From Cytobacillus kochii (GTDB lineage Bacteria; Bacillota; Bacilli; Bacillales; Cytobacillaceae), in contig NZ_JAIVAM010000009.1 in NCBI RefSeq assembly GCF_020171845.1, positions 62,001-126,000 on the forward strand: a stretch of 64,000 nt of DNA, read 5' to 3'. The position numbers were made by a program, and so were the translations under genes. The notes beneath the pieces are model-generated. The model did no database searches. It worked only from the letters and a program-made list of their open reading frames with translations, and had not been told where the DNA came from. This document shows positions 46,525 through 56,404 of the stretch, piece by piece (the stretch's first letter is position 1; every line of letters starts with the position of its first letter).

Positions 46525-46639
46525 TTGAAATGTAAAACTTGCTAGTTTGTTATAAGTCATATTTGAGTGAGAGATTTCGATGATATATAAAGATAATTCC
46601 GCATAGTATACAATAAAACAGACGACTGGAGGCTGGGGT

Positions 46640-47401
46640 ATGAAGCAAGCAGTTGTAATTGATGGTTATAGTTTTGTAGGTTTTGGCACTTGTAAAGGGT
46701 TGTTAGAAGAAGGGGTCGAGGTTTTACTGCTCAATTCATTGAAGGCAGATGATGCTTTAGAAAAACAATTATCCGTTGGGAGAAATGCGAACTTAACCGA
46801 AGTGGATATAGATAGTTTAAACACTTTGCTTGAAGAAGAGGCCACTGTTTTTATTGATGGTTACAGTTTATATATTAAAGATATAAACATGGAGAGGTTT
46901 TTAGTTCCTTTCTTAGATAAAATCTCTTTTGAAAAGCGAAAATGTGTGGTTACTTTGCCCATTCAATGGTTGTATACAGGTCATTCAAAAAAATGGGTGC
47001 AAAAGACCTTTTCTCATGCTCATATCTATTACTTACCAACAGTATATGGACCGTTTCAACCGGAAGAAATGCTTTTTCAACAAAAGCTGATGCATACTAA
47101 CCACAATAAAAGTGTCAGTGAAAAGGAATGGCGGAATGATGCTGTTTATATTGACGAAGCCATCACCTGTTTATTGCATGATTTTTTATCAAACAATAAG
47201 AGTGGAGAAAAAATAATTAGCAGTGGAATTGAAAACCATTGGCAGCAATGTGTAGATTATTTACAAATTAATCTTGAAAATCATACTGTAAAAGAAGATA
47301 ACAGTTTAAGAGACGAACCTCAAACAATTCATATTCATAACCATCTATCGGTGGAAAAAGCGCTTAGTCAACAGAAAAGACATGTGGATATTCTCCCATA
47401 A
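46640..47401 (+). CDS. yjaV: NAD(P)-binding-fold protein YjaV
   Basis: A 253-residue protein with an SDR/epimerase-like N-terminus, VVIDGYSFVGFGTCKGLLEEG, whose glycine pattern is close to GxxGxxG but with Ser-Phe-Val-Gly-Phe-Gly. PTVYGPFQPEEMLFQ recalls extended SDRs. Good ribosome site GGAGGCTGGGG. It sits between yjaU and med as in B. subtilis. Enzymatic function unknown. Confidence 0.72.
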   Translation: MKQAVVIDGYSFVGFGTCKGLLEEGVEVLLLNSLKADDALEKQLSVGRNANLTEVDIDSLNTLLEEEATVFIDGYSLYIKDINMERFLVPFLDKISFEKRKCVVTLPIQWLYTGHSKKWVQKTFSHAHIYYLPTVYGPFQPEEMLFQQKLMHTNHNKSVSEKEWRNDAVYIDEAITCLLHDFLSNNKSGEKIISSGIENHWQQCVDYLQINLENHTVKEDNSLRDEPQTIHIHNHLSVEKALSQQKRHVDILP

Positions 47402-47460
47402 ATATAAAGTACTTTCATCGGAAAAACCTTTTCAATCACTAGGATAAAAGGTTAGAATGA

Positions 47461-47498
47461 TGTTAGTTGGTCTTTTCGAAAGAAAAAATCAACTAACA
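47461..47498 (+). other. Hairpin just upstream of the med ribosome site
   Basis: TGTTAGTTG and CAACTAACA form a 9-bp stem extended by CTTTT/AGAAAA around CGAA. It directly precedes AAAGGGG of med. A possible promoter TTCAAT (47431) - 16 nt - TAGAAT (47453) would start transcription within its left arm, making it a 5'-end structure. Confidence 0.5.
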
Positions 47499-47520
47499 TA
47501 AAGGGGCGAAAGATATAGAA

Positions 47521-48486
47521 ATGAAGAAAGCTTTAATTAGGTGGGGGAGTTTGGTTCTATGCCTTCTCTTATTATCGTCATGTGGACAGGTATTTTCTGG
47601 GGGTCAGCTGCAAAAGGCTGGCTTATTAGTGCCGGATACCATTAATGATCAAGTGTGGGGTACGAAAGGGTATAAAGGCCTACTCAAGATACAGTCTACT
47701 TATGATATTGATGTGTATTATAAAGAAGGGATGAACTCACAACTCGTTGTCGAAAGAGCGGTAAAGGAATTTTCAAAAAAAGGGGTCAATTTAATTTTCG
47801 GACATGGAAATGAATATGCAGAGTACTTTAATCAAATATCAGCACAATATCCAGATATTCAGTTTGTGAGCTTTAACGGGGACGCACAAAATGAAAATAC
47901 GACAAGTTTAAATTTTGAAGGATATGCAATGGGCTTTTTCGGAGGTATGGTGGCTGGTGAGATGACAGCTACTAATATTGTTGGTATTATTGCGGCATTT
48001 GAATGGCAACCAGAAGTAAAAGGTTTTATTGATGGTGTGAACTTTCAAAATGATGAAGCAGATGTTAAAATACATTATGTTGAAAATTGGGATGATGCCC
48101 ATAAGGCTGCAGGGTTAATGGACAAGTTGGTCATAGAAAAAGCAGATGTCGTTTATCCAGCAGGTGATGGATATAATGTCCCTGTCATTGAAAAAGTAAA
48201 AGAGCATGGTTTATATGCCATTGGTTATGTTTCTGACCAATCCCATCTAGGGAAATCAGCAGTATTAACAAGTACGATTCAACATGTTGACCATTTGTAT
48301 GAAATAGTAGCAGAACAATTTCATAATGGAGAACTTCAGTCTGGAAACCTTTCTTTTGACTTTCAAGAAGATGTCATTTCATTAGGTGCGTATAGTCCAG
48401 AATTATCTCCAACCTTTATTCAACAATTAAATGCAGCAGTAAAAAAATATAAAGAAACAGGTAATTTACCGACAGAACCATCATAG
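47521..48486 (+). CDS. med: Med, BMP-family lipoprotein, positive regulator of comK
   Basis: A 321-residue ABC-type substrate-binding-like lipoprotein: signal sequence with lipobox LLLSSC (lipid Cys21), then a BMP/PBP1 fold with GLLVPDTINDQVWGTKGYKG, IFGHGNEYAEYF and GYAMGFFGGMVAGEMT. B. subtilis Med raises comK expression and competence. comZ follows 12 bp later in the same operon. The spacing of the ribosome site to the ATG is rather long. Confidence 0.88.
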   Translation: MKKALIRWGSLVLCLLLLSSCGQVFSGGQLQKAGLLVPDTINDQVWGTKGYKGLLKIQSTYDIDVYYKEGMNSQLVVERAVKEFSKKGVNLIFGHGNEYAEYFNQISAQYPDIQFVSFNGDAQNENTTSLNFEGYAMGFFGGMVAGEMTATNIVGIIAAFEWQPEVKGFIDGVNFQNDEADVKIHYVENWDDAHKAAGLMDKLVIEKADVVYPAGDGYNVPVIEKVKEHGLYAIGYVSDQSHLGKSAVLTSTIQHVDHLYEIVAEQFHNGELQSGNLSFDFQEDVISLGAYSPELSPTFIQQLNAAVKKYKETGNLPTEPS

Positions 48487-48498
48487 GAGGATAACAGA

Positions 48499-48690
48499 AT
48501 GTCAAATGATAAAACAATGGAATTTATGCAAATCGCGATGAAATATCTACCTGAAGCAAAAGCCGAACTAGAAAAGTCAGGTGTAAATTTATCAATGGAA
48601 ATGATTCAACCGTTTATGACGATGTTTACACAAGTGATGAATGAAGCATATGAATTAGGGAAAGCAGATGCACAAAAAGAACATGAATAA
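48499..48690 (+). CDS. comZ: ComG operon repressor ComZ
   Basis: A 63-residue small protein opening MSNDKTMEFMQIAMKYLPEA, with a leucine/methionine-spaced helix. Length, sequence and position after med all match ComZ, which lowers comG operon expression in B. subtilis. ATAGGAGGATAAC ribosome site. Confidence 0.9.
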   Translation: MSNDKTMEFMQIAMKYLPEAKAELEKSGVNLSMEMIQPFMTMFTQVMNEAYELGKADAQKEHE

Positions 48691-48694
48691 GAGA

Positions 48695-48728
48695 AAAGCT
48701 AGCGGCGTGGGATTGCCGTTAGCTTTTT
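48695..48728 (+). terminator. Terminator after comZ
   Basis: Stem AAAGCTAGCGGC / GCCGTTAGCTTT, 8-nt loop, T-run; lies between convergent comZ and yjzB. Confidence 0.9.
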
Positions 48729-48973
48729 TTATTCATAAAGACTTCAACGATTGGAGCAGCATGTTTTAAAAGTGGTTTTAATTCCTCTGCAGAATCCATT
48801 AATTGAGACATATTGGCCATTAATTCCACCAGATCTAATTGTTCGATTGTATTTAAAATAGAAGGTGATTTTTCCTCCTCCTGCTTATGTTGTCTTCCGA
48901 GAATCCAATCTTCACTTTGACGAGCATCTCTATTACCAAACATAAATTGATTAAAAAACGGTTCTTCACTCAT
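48719..48973 (-). CDS. yjzB: YjzB-like small protein
   Basis: An 84-residue acidic soluble protein opening MSEEPFFNQFMFGNR, then a long amphipathic helix (LNTIEQLDLVELMANMSQLM). It takes the place of B. subtilis yjzB between comZ and fabH, also on the minus strand. The FNQFMFGNR type N-terminus resembles that of several small Bacillus proteins of unknown function. AGGAGG precedes the ATG. Confidence 0.75.
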   Translation of the reverse strand: MSEEPFFNQFMFGNRDARQSEDWILGRQHKQEEEKSPSILNTIEQLDLVELMANMSQLMDSAEELKPLLKHAAPIVEVFMNKKS

Positions 48974-49078
48974 ATAAGCAATCCTCCTTTTGATTTTCTA
49001 TTGTATAAGTTATTCCTTATAATATATGGGTGAATAAAAGAAAAGGTTGGACGAAAATAATAATTATGAAGAAAAATA

Positions 49079-49125
49079 TTGAAACTTTACCTGCTTATTT
49101 GATAAAATTAGTACCAAGTACTAAT
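49079..49125 (+). promoter_or_regulatory. fabH-fabF promoter with FapR operator
   Basis: ATTAGTACCAAGTACTAAT (49107-49125) is a near-perfect match to the FapR palindrome. A -35 TTGAAA (49079-49084) and -10 TAAAAT (49103-49108), 18 nt apart, place the operator over the -10 and start point, so FapR would block transcription until malonyl-CoA rises. Confidence 0.88.
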
Positions 49126-49211
49126 AATTGATATTAAATTTTATTTCTCGTAAATAAAAAGGTTGAATTTCTTATAACGACAAAGTGGAAGAGAAAAAGG
49201 GAGTGGGAAAG

Positions 49212-50144
49212 ATGAATGCTGGAATTGTGGGCTTAGGTAGATACTTGCCTGAAAAAATAGTAACGAATGCTGATTTAGAAAAAATAATGGATACTTCAGA
49301 TGAATGGATCCGCACGAGAACAGGTATCGAACAAAGACGGATTGCCGATGACGATACAGATACTTCTGATATGGCATTCGCTGCTGCAAAAAAAGCATTA
49401 CAGGATGCAGATTTGTCTCCTGAAGATATCGATTTAATTATTGTCTCAACTGTCACACCAGATCAGCCATTTCCAAGTGTTGCTTGTTTACTGCAGGAAA
49501 AGTTAGGGGCAAAGAAAGCAGCAGCTATGGATGTAAGTGCAGCTTGTGCTGGTTTCATGTACGGTGTGATTACAGCGAAACAATTTATTGAAACAAAAAC
49601 GTATCAGAATGTACTAGTGGTAGGTGTTGAAAAGCTGTCTAAAGTAACCGATTGGTCTGATCGTAATACAGCTGTCCTTTTTGGAGATGGTGCGGGTGCC
49701 GCTGTCATTGCTCCTGTATCTGAAGGAAGAGGCATTTTATCATTTGAACTAGGAGCAGATGGTGGTGGAGCGAAGCATCTTTATCAAGATAAGTACATTG
49801 TGATGAATGGTAGAGAAGTTTATAAGTTTGCGGTTAGACAAATGGGTGAAAGTTGTATTAATGTATTAGAAAAAGCTGGTTTAACAAAAGAGGATGTAGA
49901 TTTTCTTATCCCTCATCAAGCAAATATTCGTATCATGGAAGCTTCTAGACAACGTTTAGAGTTACCAATTGAAAAAATGTCAAAAACAATTGATAAATAT
50001 GGTAATACATCAGCATCTTCTATACCAATTGCTATGATTGAGGAGATAGAAGCTGGGAAAATTAAAGATGATGATATTATCGTAATGGTCGGATTTGGTG
50101 GCGGATTAACATGGGGAGCCATCGCTTTAAAATGGGGAAAATAA
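49212..50144 (+). CDS. fabH: 3-oxoacyl-ACP synthase III FabH
   Basis: Starts fatty acid synthesis by condensing an acyl-CoA primer with malonyl-ACP. About 310 residues from ATG 49212 (GGGAGTGGGAAAG upstream; earlier in-frame start rejected). The catalytic triad is Cys112 in [10 protein letters not shown], His in IPHQANIRI and Asn in YGNTSASS. In Bacillus, FabH prefers branched primers; that is family knowledge. It shares the FapR-controlled operon with fabF. Confidence 0.96.
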   Translation: MNAGIVGLGRYLPEKIVTNADLEKIMDTSDEWIRTRTGIEQRRIADDDTDTSDMAFAAAKKALQDADLSPEDIDLIIVSTVTPDQPFPSVACLLQEKLGAKKAAAMDVSAACAGFMYGVITAKQFIETKTYQNVLVVGVEKLSKVTDWSDRNTAVLFGDGAGAAVIAPVSEGRGILSFELGADGGGAKHLYQDKYIVMNGREVYKFAVRQMGESCINVLEKAGLTKEDVDFLIPHQANIRIMEASRQRLELPIEKMSKTIDKYGNTSASSIPIAMIEEIEAGKIKDDDIIVMVGFGGGLTWGAIALKWGK

Positions 50145-50190
50145 GTATAAATATAATAGGCTTTATTGATATAAAAGGAGTGACATAATA

Positions 50191-51429
50191 GTGGAAAAAA
50201 AACGTGTCGTTGTAACAGGACTTGGAGCAGTAACACCGGTTGGAAATAATGTAGAACAGTCGTGGAGTAATATTAAAGCTGGAAAATCTGGAGTAGGACC
50301 GCTAACAAGATTAAATGCTGATGAATATCCTGCTAAAGTAGCTGCGGAAGTGAAAGATTTTGATATTCATGAGTATTTAGAGAAGAAAGATGCAAGAAAG
50401 ATGGATCGCTTTACTCATTATGCAGTGGCTTCTTCAATCATGGCAGTGAAAGATGCTAATTTGACGATAAATGATGAAAACGCGCATCGTGTTGGTGTTT
50501 GGGTAGGATCAGGAATCGGTGGAATGGAAACATTCGAGAATCAATTTGAAACCTTTTTAAACAGAGGCTACCGCCGTGTGAGTCCATTCTTTGTACCAAT
50601 GATGATACCGGATATGGCTGCAGGGCAAGTATCAATCACATTAGGTGCAAAGGGAGTGAATTCCTGTACAGTAACCGCTTGTGCAACTGGAACGAATTCA
50701 ATCGGTGATGCGTTTAAAGTCATTCAGCGTGGTGATGCGGATGTCATGGTAACAGGAGGAGCAGAAGCACCAATTACGAGAATGTCTGTTGCAGGATTCT
50801 GTGCTAACACAGCGCTATCTACCAATCCAGATCCGGCTACAGCAAGTCGCCCATTTGATAAAGATAGAGATGGATTTGTTATCGGAGAAGGTGCAGGTAT
50901 TCTCATTCTTGAAGAATTAGAACATGCACTAGCTCGCGGTGCCAATATTTATGCTGAAATTGTTGGGTATGGGTCAACTGGAGATGCCTATCATATAACC
51001 GCACCTGCACCAGAGGGAGAAGGCGGTGCGCGTGCAATGAAAATGGCACTTGACGATGCGGGTCTCACTCCTGAACAAATCGATTATATTAATGCTCATG
51101 GTACGAGCACAGATTATAACGATAAATATGAAACGGTTGCAGTGAAAAGTGTTTTTGGTGAACATGCTTATCATTTAGCCATTAGTTCAACAAAATCTAT
51201 GACAGGTCACCTTCTAGGTGCTGCCGGAGGCGTTGAGGCGATTTTCTCTATCCTAGCGTTAAGAGATAGTACGTTGCCACCAACGATTAATTACAATACA
51301 AAAGATCCAGATTGTGATTTAGATTATGTACCTAATGAATCAAGAGAAAAAACTATTGGAGCTGTTATGAGTAACTCATTAGGCTTTGGTGGTCATAACG
51401 CAACAATCGTCTTCAAAAAATATCAATAA
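50191..51429 (+). CDS. fabF: 3-oxoacyl-ACP synthase II FabF
   Basis: Elongates acyl-ACP chains. It has 412 residues from a GTG start after AAAAGGAGTG. Catalytic Cys164 lies in [11 protein letters not shown], and the histidines in [11 protein letters not shown] and [12 protein letters not shown]. The 46-bp spacing after fabH and a terminator behind it define a two-gene operon. Confidence 0.96.
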   Translation: MEKKRVVVTGLGAVTPVGNNVEQSWSNIKAGKSGVGPLTRLNADEYPAKVAAEVKDFDIHEYLEKKDARKMDRFTHYAVASSIMAVKDANLTINDENAHRVGVWVGSGIGGMETFENQFETFLNRGYRRVSPFFVPMMIPDMAAGQVSITLGAKGVNSCTVTACATGTNSIGDAFKVIQRGDADVMVTGGAEAPITRMSVAGFCANTALSTNPDPATASRPFDKDRDGFVIGEGAGILILEELEHALARGANIYAEIVGYGSTGDAYHITAPAPEGEGGARAMKMALDDAGLTPEQIDYINAHGTSTDYNDKYETVAVKSVFGEHAYHLAISSTKSMTGHLLGAAGGVEAIFSILALRDSTLPPTINYNTKDPDCDLDYVPNESREKTIGAVMSNSLGFGGHNATIVFKKYQ

Positions 51430-51437
51430 TAAAATCA

Positions 51438-51488
51438 AACACGGACAAATTCTGCTTTGTTACATGGCGGAATTTGTCCGTGTTTTTT
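51438..51488 (+). terminator. Terminator after fabF
   Basis: 15-bp stem AACACGGACAAATTC / GAATTTGTCCGTGTT with T-run. Confidence 0.93.
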
Positions 51489-51568
51489 ATATTTTTATGG
51501 TTTTCTTTTGAACCGATTATTTGTCTCTTCCATAAAATAAACAACAACATTTGATGGGAGAGAACCAT

Positions 51569-52351
51569 ATGCCGGTAATTAGAACTGATGAATGGTTAGA
51601 TCAGCATTTTACTGAACCAGAAAAGTTGATTGAACCATTGTTAAATTCATTCCATGAAAACGAGCCACAAAGGTTATACCAATTCTTATCCTCCTTTGGC
51701 ATGTATTCACCAAATAGAAGGAATAAAGAACAATTCAAACAGTTAAAAGAAAATAAAACATGGGAAAAAGTTGAATTGTTATTAAACAAGTATAGAAAAA
51801 ACTGGAAAGGACCAGATGTCCCCATTTACTTATTTCCAATTGCACAAGGCGGATTATTCTTTAGAACATCTTATGTGAAGTCTGGCTTGTCATTCCCTGA
51901 CAAGATGTTTTTATTTCTCGCTCCATTAGAAGATGAGAAAGAATTAGAAGCATTATTTGTCCACGAATACCATCATATCTGCCGAATGAAGAGATTAAAA
52001 AAAGAAATGGCTGAGTATACATTATTAGATAGCATTGTATTAGAAGGATTAGCAGAATGGGCAGTGGAGAAAAGTTGTGGAAAATCGTATCGTTCAAAGT
52101 GGTGCACAGAACATGATAGAGAAAGAATACAATACTATTGGCATAAATATGTAAAAAAAAATATAGACATAAAGAGAGACAATGAATTACATGACCAAAT
52201 TCTATTCGGTGAGGGGAAATATCCAAAAATGCTTGGCTACTCCATTGGCTATGAAATCGTCTCAATGTATGACAATGAAAAAAAAATCAAGCTCAAAGAA
52301 AGTATGGTTATTCCTTCAAAGTTTTTTGTACCTCAGTGGGAAAAAGAATAG
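51569..52351 (+). CDS. yjaZ: DUF2268 putative zinc metalloprotease YjaZ
   Basis: About 260 residues. VHEYHHICR (HEXXH at residues 132-136) and a downstream Glu in LEGLAEWAVE form a gluzincin-like metal site, the DUF2268 signature. No signal peptide or membrane segment is seen, so it should act in the cytosol unless exported another way. The ATG at 51569 follows GGGAGAG. It lies between fabF and the app operon as in B. subtilis. The substrate is unknown. Confidence 0.85.
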   Translation: MPVIRTDEWLDQHFTEPEKLIEPLLNSFHENEPQRLYQFLSSFGMYSPNRRNKEQFKQLKENKTWEKVELLLNKYRKNWKGPDVPIYLFPIAQGGLFFRTSYVKSGLSFPDKMFLFLAPLEDEKELEALFVHEYHHICRMKRLKKEMAEYTLLDSIVLEGLAEWAVEKSCGKSYRSKWCTEHDRERIQYYWHKYVKKNIDIKRDNELHDQILFGEGKYPKMLGYSIGYEIVSMYDNEKKIKLKESMVIPSKFFVPQWEKE

Positions 52352-52497
52352 AGTAGATGAGAAAACATGTAAAGAAAATAAAAAAATTGTCAAAGTAAGT
52401 AAAATAGTATTTTTTCCTTATATTAACATACAAGTAACAGGATGTAAGAACTATTTCATGACCACTCCATACTATTTATAATATTATCAAAAGATAG

Positions 52498-52543
52498 ATT
52501 TTTGAAAAAATTCCTTGTATTCGTAATCTATTTGTAATAATAT
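52498..52543 (+). promoter_or_regulatory. Candidate promoter and CodY-like box of the app operon
   Basis: TTGTAT (52515-52520), 17 nt, TAATAT (52538-52543) is a moderate sigma-A promoter. Just upstream, ATTTTTGAAAAAATT (52498-52512) matches 12 of 15 positions of the CodY box AATTTTCWGAAAATT. Nutritional control of peptide uptake would fit, but both calls are tentative. Confidence 0.38.
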
Positions 52544-52609
52544 ACAGATAATTAATCCTAGTACTAAATATTTTACAATACTGTAAGATATTACGATTGA
52601 GGTGTTGAA

Positions 52610-53644
52610 ATGGTAGGGAAAGAAGAAAGTCCTAGCTTGGACACAATTTTACAAGTAAATGAATTAAAAGCAGGTTTTGATATAGACGGAAAGGTCTATC
52701 ACGCAGTAGATAATGTATCTTTTGACGTAAAGAAAAAACAAATTCTTGGTGTCGTGGGAGAATCAGGCTGTGGAAAGAGTGTCATGTCTATGTCCATTAT
52801 GCAGTTATTACCGAAGGAAACAGGAAAAGTCACTGGTGGTGAAATTGTTTTTGAAGGTAAGAATATTGAGAATTACTCCATTAATCAAATGAATACCATC
52901 CGAGGTAATGATATCTCAATGATTTTCCAAGAGCCAATGACGGCACTTAACCCTGTATTCACAATTGGTTTTCAATTACAGGAGATTCTCTTTAATCATC
53001 AGAAGATTTCGAAAAAGGATGCACGAGAAAAAAGCATCCATCTTTTAAGACAAGTAGGCATATCAAGGCCAGAGAATATCGTTGACGAATATCCCCATCA
53101 ACTTTCAGGAGGAATGAGGCAACGGGTAATGATCGCTATTGCGATTGCCTGCCAACCAAAGTTACTCATAGCTGATGAGCCAACGACTGCATTAGATGTG
53201 ACAGTACAAGCCCAAATACTAGATTTATTAAGGGAAATTCAATCAATCAATAATATGGCGATTATTCTCATTACCCATGATCTTGGGGTCGTTGCTGAAA
53301 TGTGTGACGATGTAATTGTTATGTATGCTGGGAAAATTGTTGAAAGAACAAATGTAGATGCACTTTTTCATAACCCTAAGCACCCTTATACACAGTTATT
53401 ATTACAATCGATCCCTAAATTGGATGAAGAAGAGAAAGAATTAGGGTCGATTGACGGCTTAGTACCATCTCTTAAAGATATGCCAGAAGTTGGTTGTAGA
53501 TTTGCTGATCGTTGTCCAAAAAGAATGCCTGAATGTACTGAAATCACACCTTTATTAGGTTTTGTTGAAAATGGACATGAGGCTGCTTGTCTTTTATATG
53601 AGAACAGCTATCAGACTAATGGGAGGAATACATATGTCAAATAA
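52610..53644 (+). CDS. appD: Oligopeptide ABC transporter ATP-binding protein AppD
   Basis: First ATPase of a peptide importer, 344 residues: Walker [11 protein letters not shown]-loop [12 protein letters not shown], signature LSGGMRQRV, Walker [13 protein letters not shown] and the OppD/OppF C-terminal cysteine region ([16 protein letters not shown]) that can hold an Fe-S cluster in this family. The ATG follows GAGGTG. It overlaps appF by 11 bp. Order D-F-A-B-C and site after yjaZ match the B. subtilis app operon. Confidence 0.92.
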   Translation: MVGKEESPSLDTILQVNELKAGFDIDGKVYHAVDNVSFDVKKKQILGVVGESGCGKSVMSMSIMQLLPKETGKVTGGEIVFEGKNIENYSINQMNTIRGNDISMIFQEPMTALNPVFTIGFQLQEILFNHQKISKKDAREKSIHLLRQVGISRPENIVDEYPHQLSGGMRQRVMIAIAIACQPKLLIADEPTTALDVTVQAQILDLLREIQSINNMAIILITHDLGVVAEMCDDVIVMYAGKIVERTNVDALFHNPKHPYTQLLLQSIPKLDEEEKELGSIDGLVPSLKDMPEVGCRFADRCPKRMPECTEITPLLGFVENGHEAACLLYENSYQTNGRNTYVK

Positions 53645-54623
53645 CACAGCTGAGAAGCGAGAAGTGTTATTAGAAGTAGAAGATTTAAAAACATATTTCC
53701 CGATTAAAGCAGGTTTCTTTCAAAGAACGGTAGGACATGTCAAAGCTGTAGACGGAGTTAGCTTTCAAATACATAACGGCGAAACGTTTGGACTTGTTGG
53801 AGAATCGGGTTGCGGCAAATCAACGACAGGTCGAACGCTTTTAAAACTTATGAATCCAACAAATGGAAAGATTATTTTTGATGGACAAGATATTTCAAGT
53901 TTGAAAGGAAAAACTTTAAGAGCAATTCGCAAAGATTTTCAAATGGTTTTCCAAGATCCATACGCCTCACTTAATCCAATGCAAATGGTTGGGGACATCG
54001 TCTCAGAACCGCTCGTTAATTTTAGAGGGAAATCAGTGAAAGAATTAAAAGAAGAAGTCATGGATCTCCTTAATAAGGTCGGACTTCCGTCAGATGCTTA
54101 TTATAAATATGCTCATGAATTCTCTGGTGGTCAAAGGCAAAGGATTGGTATTGCGCGAGCATTAGCACTACGTCCAAAGCTAATTATTGCGGATGAACCT
54201 GTATCAGCACTTGATGTATCTGTACAGTCCCAAGTATTGAATCTCTTAAAGGAACTGCAAAATGAATTTCAATTAACCTTTTTATTTATTGCACATGATT
54301 TGAGTGTTGTTAAGCATATGAGTGATCGAATTGCTGTGATGTATTTAGGTGGAATTGTTGAAGTAACTGATAAGAATAGTATTTTTGCAGAACCACTTCA
54401 CCCCTACACACAAGCTTTGATTTCGGCCATACCTGAGCCGGATCCGAGAAAGAAGAAACAGAGAATTATCTTAGAAGGTGATGTACCAAGTCCGGCCAAT
54501 CCTCCAACGGGTTGCCCGTTTCATCCACGCTGTTCACATGCCATGAAAGAATGCATGGAAGTAAAACCGACTTTAAAGGAGGTGAAGGCTGGTCATAACG
54601 TAGCTTGTCATTTATATAACTAA
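53634..54623 (+). CDS. appF: Oligopeptide ABC transporter ATP-binding protein AppF
   Basis: Second ATPase, about 329 residues from ATG 53634 (GGGAGG upstream; the track's longer frame begins inside appD). Walker [24 protein letters not shown], signature [10 protein letters not shown], Walker [13 protein letters not shown], and the C-terminal motif [16 protein letters not shown]. Pairs with AppD to power AppBC. Confidence 0.92.
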   Translation: MSNNTAEKREVLLEVEDLKTYFPIKAGFFQRTVGHVKAVDGVSFQIHNGETFGLVGESGCGKSTTGRTLLKLMNPTNGKIIFDGQDISSLKGKTLRAIRKDFQMVFQDPYASLNPMQMVGDIVSEPLVNFRGKSVKELKEEVMDLLNKVGLPSDAYYKYAHEFSGGQRQRIGIARALALRPKLIIADEPVSALDVSVQSQVLNLLKELQNEFQLTFLFIAHDLSVVKHMSDRIAVMYLGGIVEVTDKNSIFAEPLHPYTQALISAIPEPDPRKKKQRIILEGDVPSPANPPTGCPFHPRCSHAMKECMEVKPTLKEVKAGHNVACHLYN

Positions 54624-54645
54624 AAAATCATTTAGGGGGAGAACA

Positions 54646-56367
54646 ATGAAAAAGAAATCTTTTTGGTTAATTTCGTTATTACTCGTATTCTCTATGTTTC
54701 TAGCAGCTTGTAATAGCGGGAACGAAACGAGTGGGAATGAAAAAGATGGAGATAAAGAAGAAGCCAACACTGGTGAACCGGTTGAGGGTGGGAAAGTCAC
54801 GTTAGCGGTAACCACTGCGCCTGAAGGAGTATTTGAGTATGCTTACTACCGTAGTGCAGTTGATGCACAAATCTTGGAATTCACCGGTGGTAGTATTTAT
54901 CAAGTAAATGATGACCTAGAATATGAGCCAGATCTTGCTTCATGGGAAATTAGTGAGGATAAGTTAACATACACTTTCAAATTTAAGGAAGGTGTAAAGT
55001 GGCATAATGGTGAAGAGTTAACAGTTGAGGACTGGCAATTTGCTTTAGAAACAATGGCTGATCCAGCATATGATGGTGAGCGTTTTAACTATGTAGAAGG
55101 AATTAAAGGCGCAAAAGCGAAAAAAGATGGGAAAGCAGACTCGATTGAAGGAATTAAAGTGATTGATGACTATACAATCGCAATTACATTTGAAGAAATG
55201 AAGCTAAATAACCTTGAGAATTTATGGTCCTATCCGATGCCTAAGAAGCATTTTGAAGGTATAGCTGTAGCTGATTTAGGTGAATCAGAGCAAGTAAGAA
55301 CAAATCCTGTAGGTCTTGGACCATTTAAAGTAAAAAGTGTGAAACCAGGTGAGTACGTAGAGTTAGAGAAATTCGCAGATTACTATAAAGGCGAACCTAA
55401 ACTAGATAATATAGTAGTAAAAGTAATTGACGCTTCTGTAGCTAATGGAGCACTCCAAAATGGTGAAGTTGATATTATGGAGGTAATTCCTAACCAAGTG
55501 GAAGAGCTTGAGAAGATGGATCATATTTCTGTTGAAGAGACAACAGGAGTTGGTTACTCGTATATTGGTTTAAGGTTTGGACATCGTGACCAAGAAGCAC
55601 GTACGAATAAAGATGATATTGATAAGTTCAAAAACAAAGATCTTCGCCACGCCCTTTTATATGCAATCGACCGTCAAGCAATGATTGATGCATTCTTGGC
55701 TGGTAAAGGTAAAGTCTTTAATACGGTTATTCCATCTACTTTCTGGATAGCAGCAGACGAATCTGAGTTAAATCAATATGAGTATAATCCAGAAAAAGCA
55801 AAAGAATTATTAGCAGGAGCGGGCTATAAAGATGTAGATGGAGATGGGTTCGTGGAAGATCCCGATGGAGAACCTTTCTCAATTTCTTTTGGGCATTATG
55901 CAGGAAATGCTACATTTGAAGGCCGTGCTCAAGCGATTATTCAATCTTGGAATGATATCGGTGTAAAAACAGAGTTAGCGACAGGGTCATTAATCGAATT
56001 TAACCTATATAACGATATGAAAACAGAAGATGATGAAGCATTAGAAGCATTCTTTGGATCATGGAGCACTGGTTCTGACCCAGATCCATCAGGATTATGG
56101 GCGAATAATGCGGAATGGAATTTTGGTCGTTGGGTAAATGAGGAAAACGATAAATTACTGAACGATGCATTGAGTGAAAAAGCGTTTGATAAAGACTATC
56201 GTAAAGAAGTTTATGTAGAGTGGCAAAAACTATTCAATGAAGAAATACCAGCTATTCCATTATGGGAAAACTTAGATTTATACGGTATTAATAAACGCTT
56301 ACAAGGTGTTCATATTAATGCTGTTGGATTCCAAACTAATACTCATGAATGGTATGTTACAGAATAA
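54646..56367 (+). CDS. appA: Oligopeptide-binding lipoprotein AppA
   Basis: SBP family 5 peptide receptor of 573 residues. Signal sequence with lipobox FLAAC (lipid Cys22) followed by an acidic/Gly/Asn linker, then YTFKFKEGVKWHNGEELTVEDWQFAL and NPVGLGPFKVKSV, typical of OppA/AppA proteins. AGGGGGAG precedes the ATG 22 bp after appF. In B. subtilis the lab-strain appA is frameshifted; here it is intact. Confidence 0.92.
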   Translation: MKKKSFWLISLLLVFSMFLAACNSGNETSGNEKDGDKEEANTGEPVEGGKVTLAVTTAPEGVFEYAYYRSAVDAQILEFTGGSIYQVNDDLEYEPDLASWEISEDKLTYTFKFKEGVKWHNGEELTVEDWQFALETMADPAYDGERFNYVEGIKGAKAKKDGKADSIEGIKVIDDYTIAITFEEMKLNNLENLWSYPMPKKHFEGIAVADLGESEQVRTNPVGLGPFKVKSVKPGEYVELEKFADYYKGEPKLDNIVVKVIDASVANGALQNGEVDIMEVIPNQVEELEKMDHISVEETTGVGYSYIGLRFGHRDQEARTNKDDIDKFKNKDLRHALLYAIDRQAMIDAFLAGKGKVFNTVIPSTFWIAADESELNQYEYNPEKAKELLAGAGYKDVDGDGFVEDPDGEPFSISFGHYAGNATFEGRAQAIIQSWNDIGVKTELATGSLIEFNLYNDMKTEDDEALEAFFGSWSTGSDPDPSGLWANNAEWNFGRWVNEENDKLLNDALSEKAFDKDYRKEVYVEWQKLFNEEIPAIPLWENLDLYGINKRLQGVHINAVGFQTNTHEWYVTE

Positions 56368-56404
56368 GCGTCACGCGAACTTTTAATTGATAAGGAGAAT
56401 GGAC

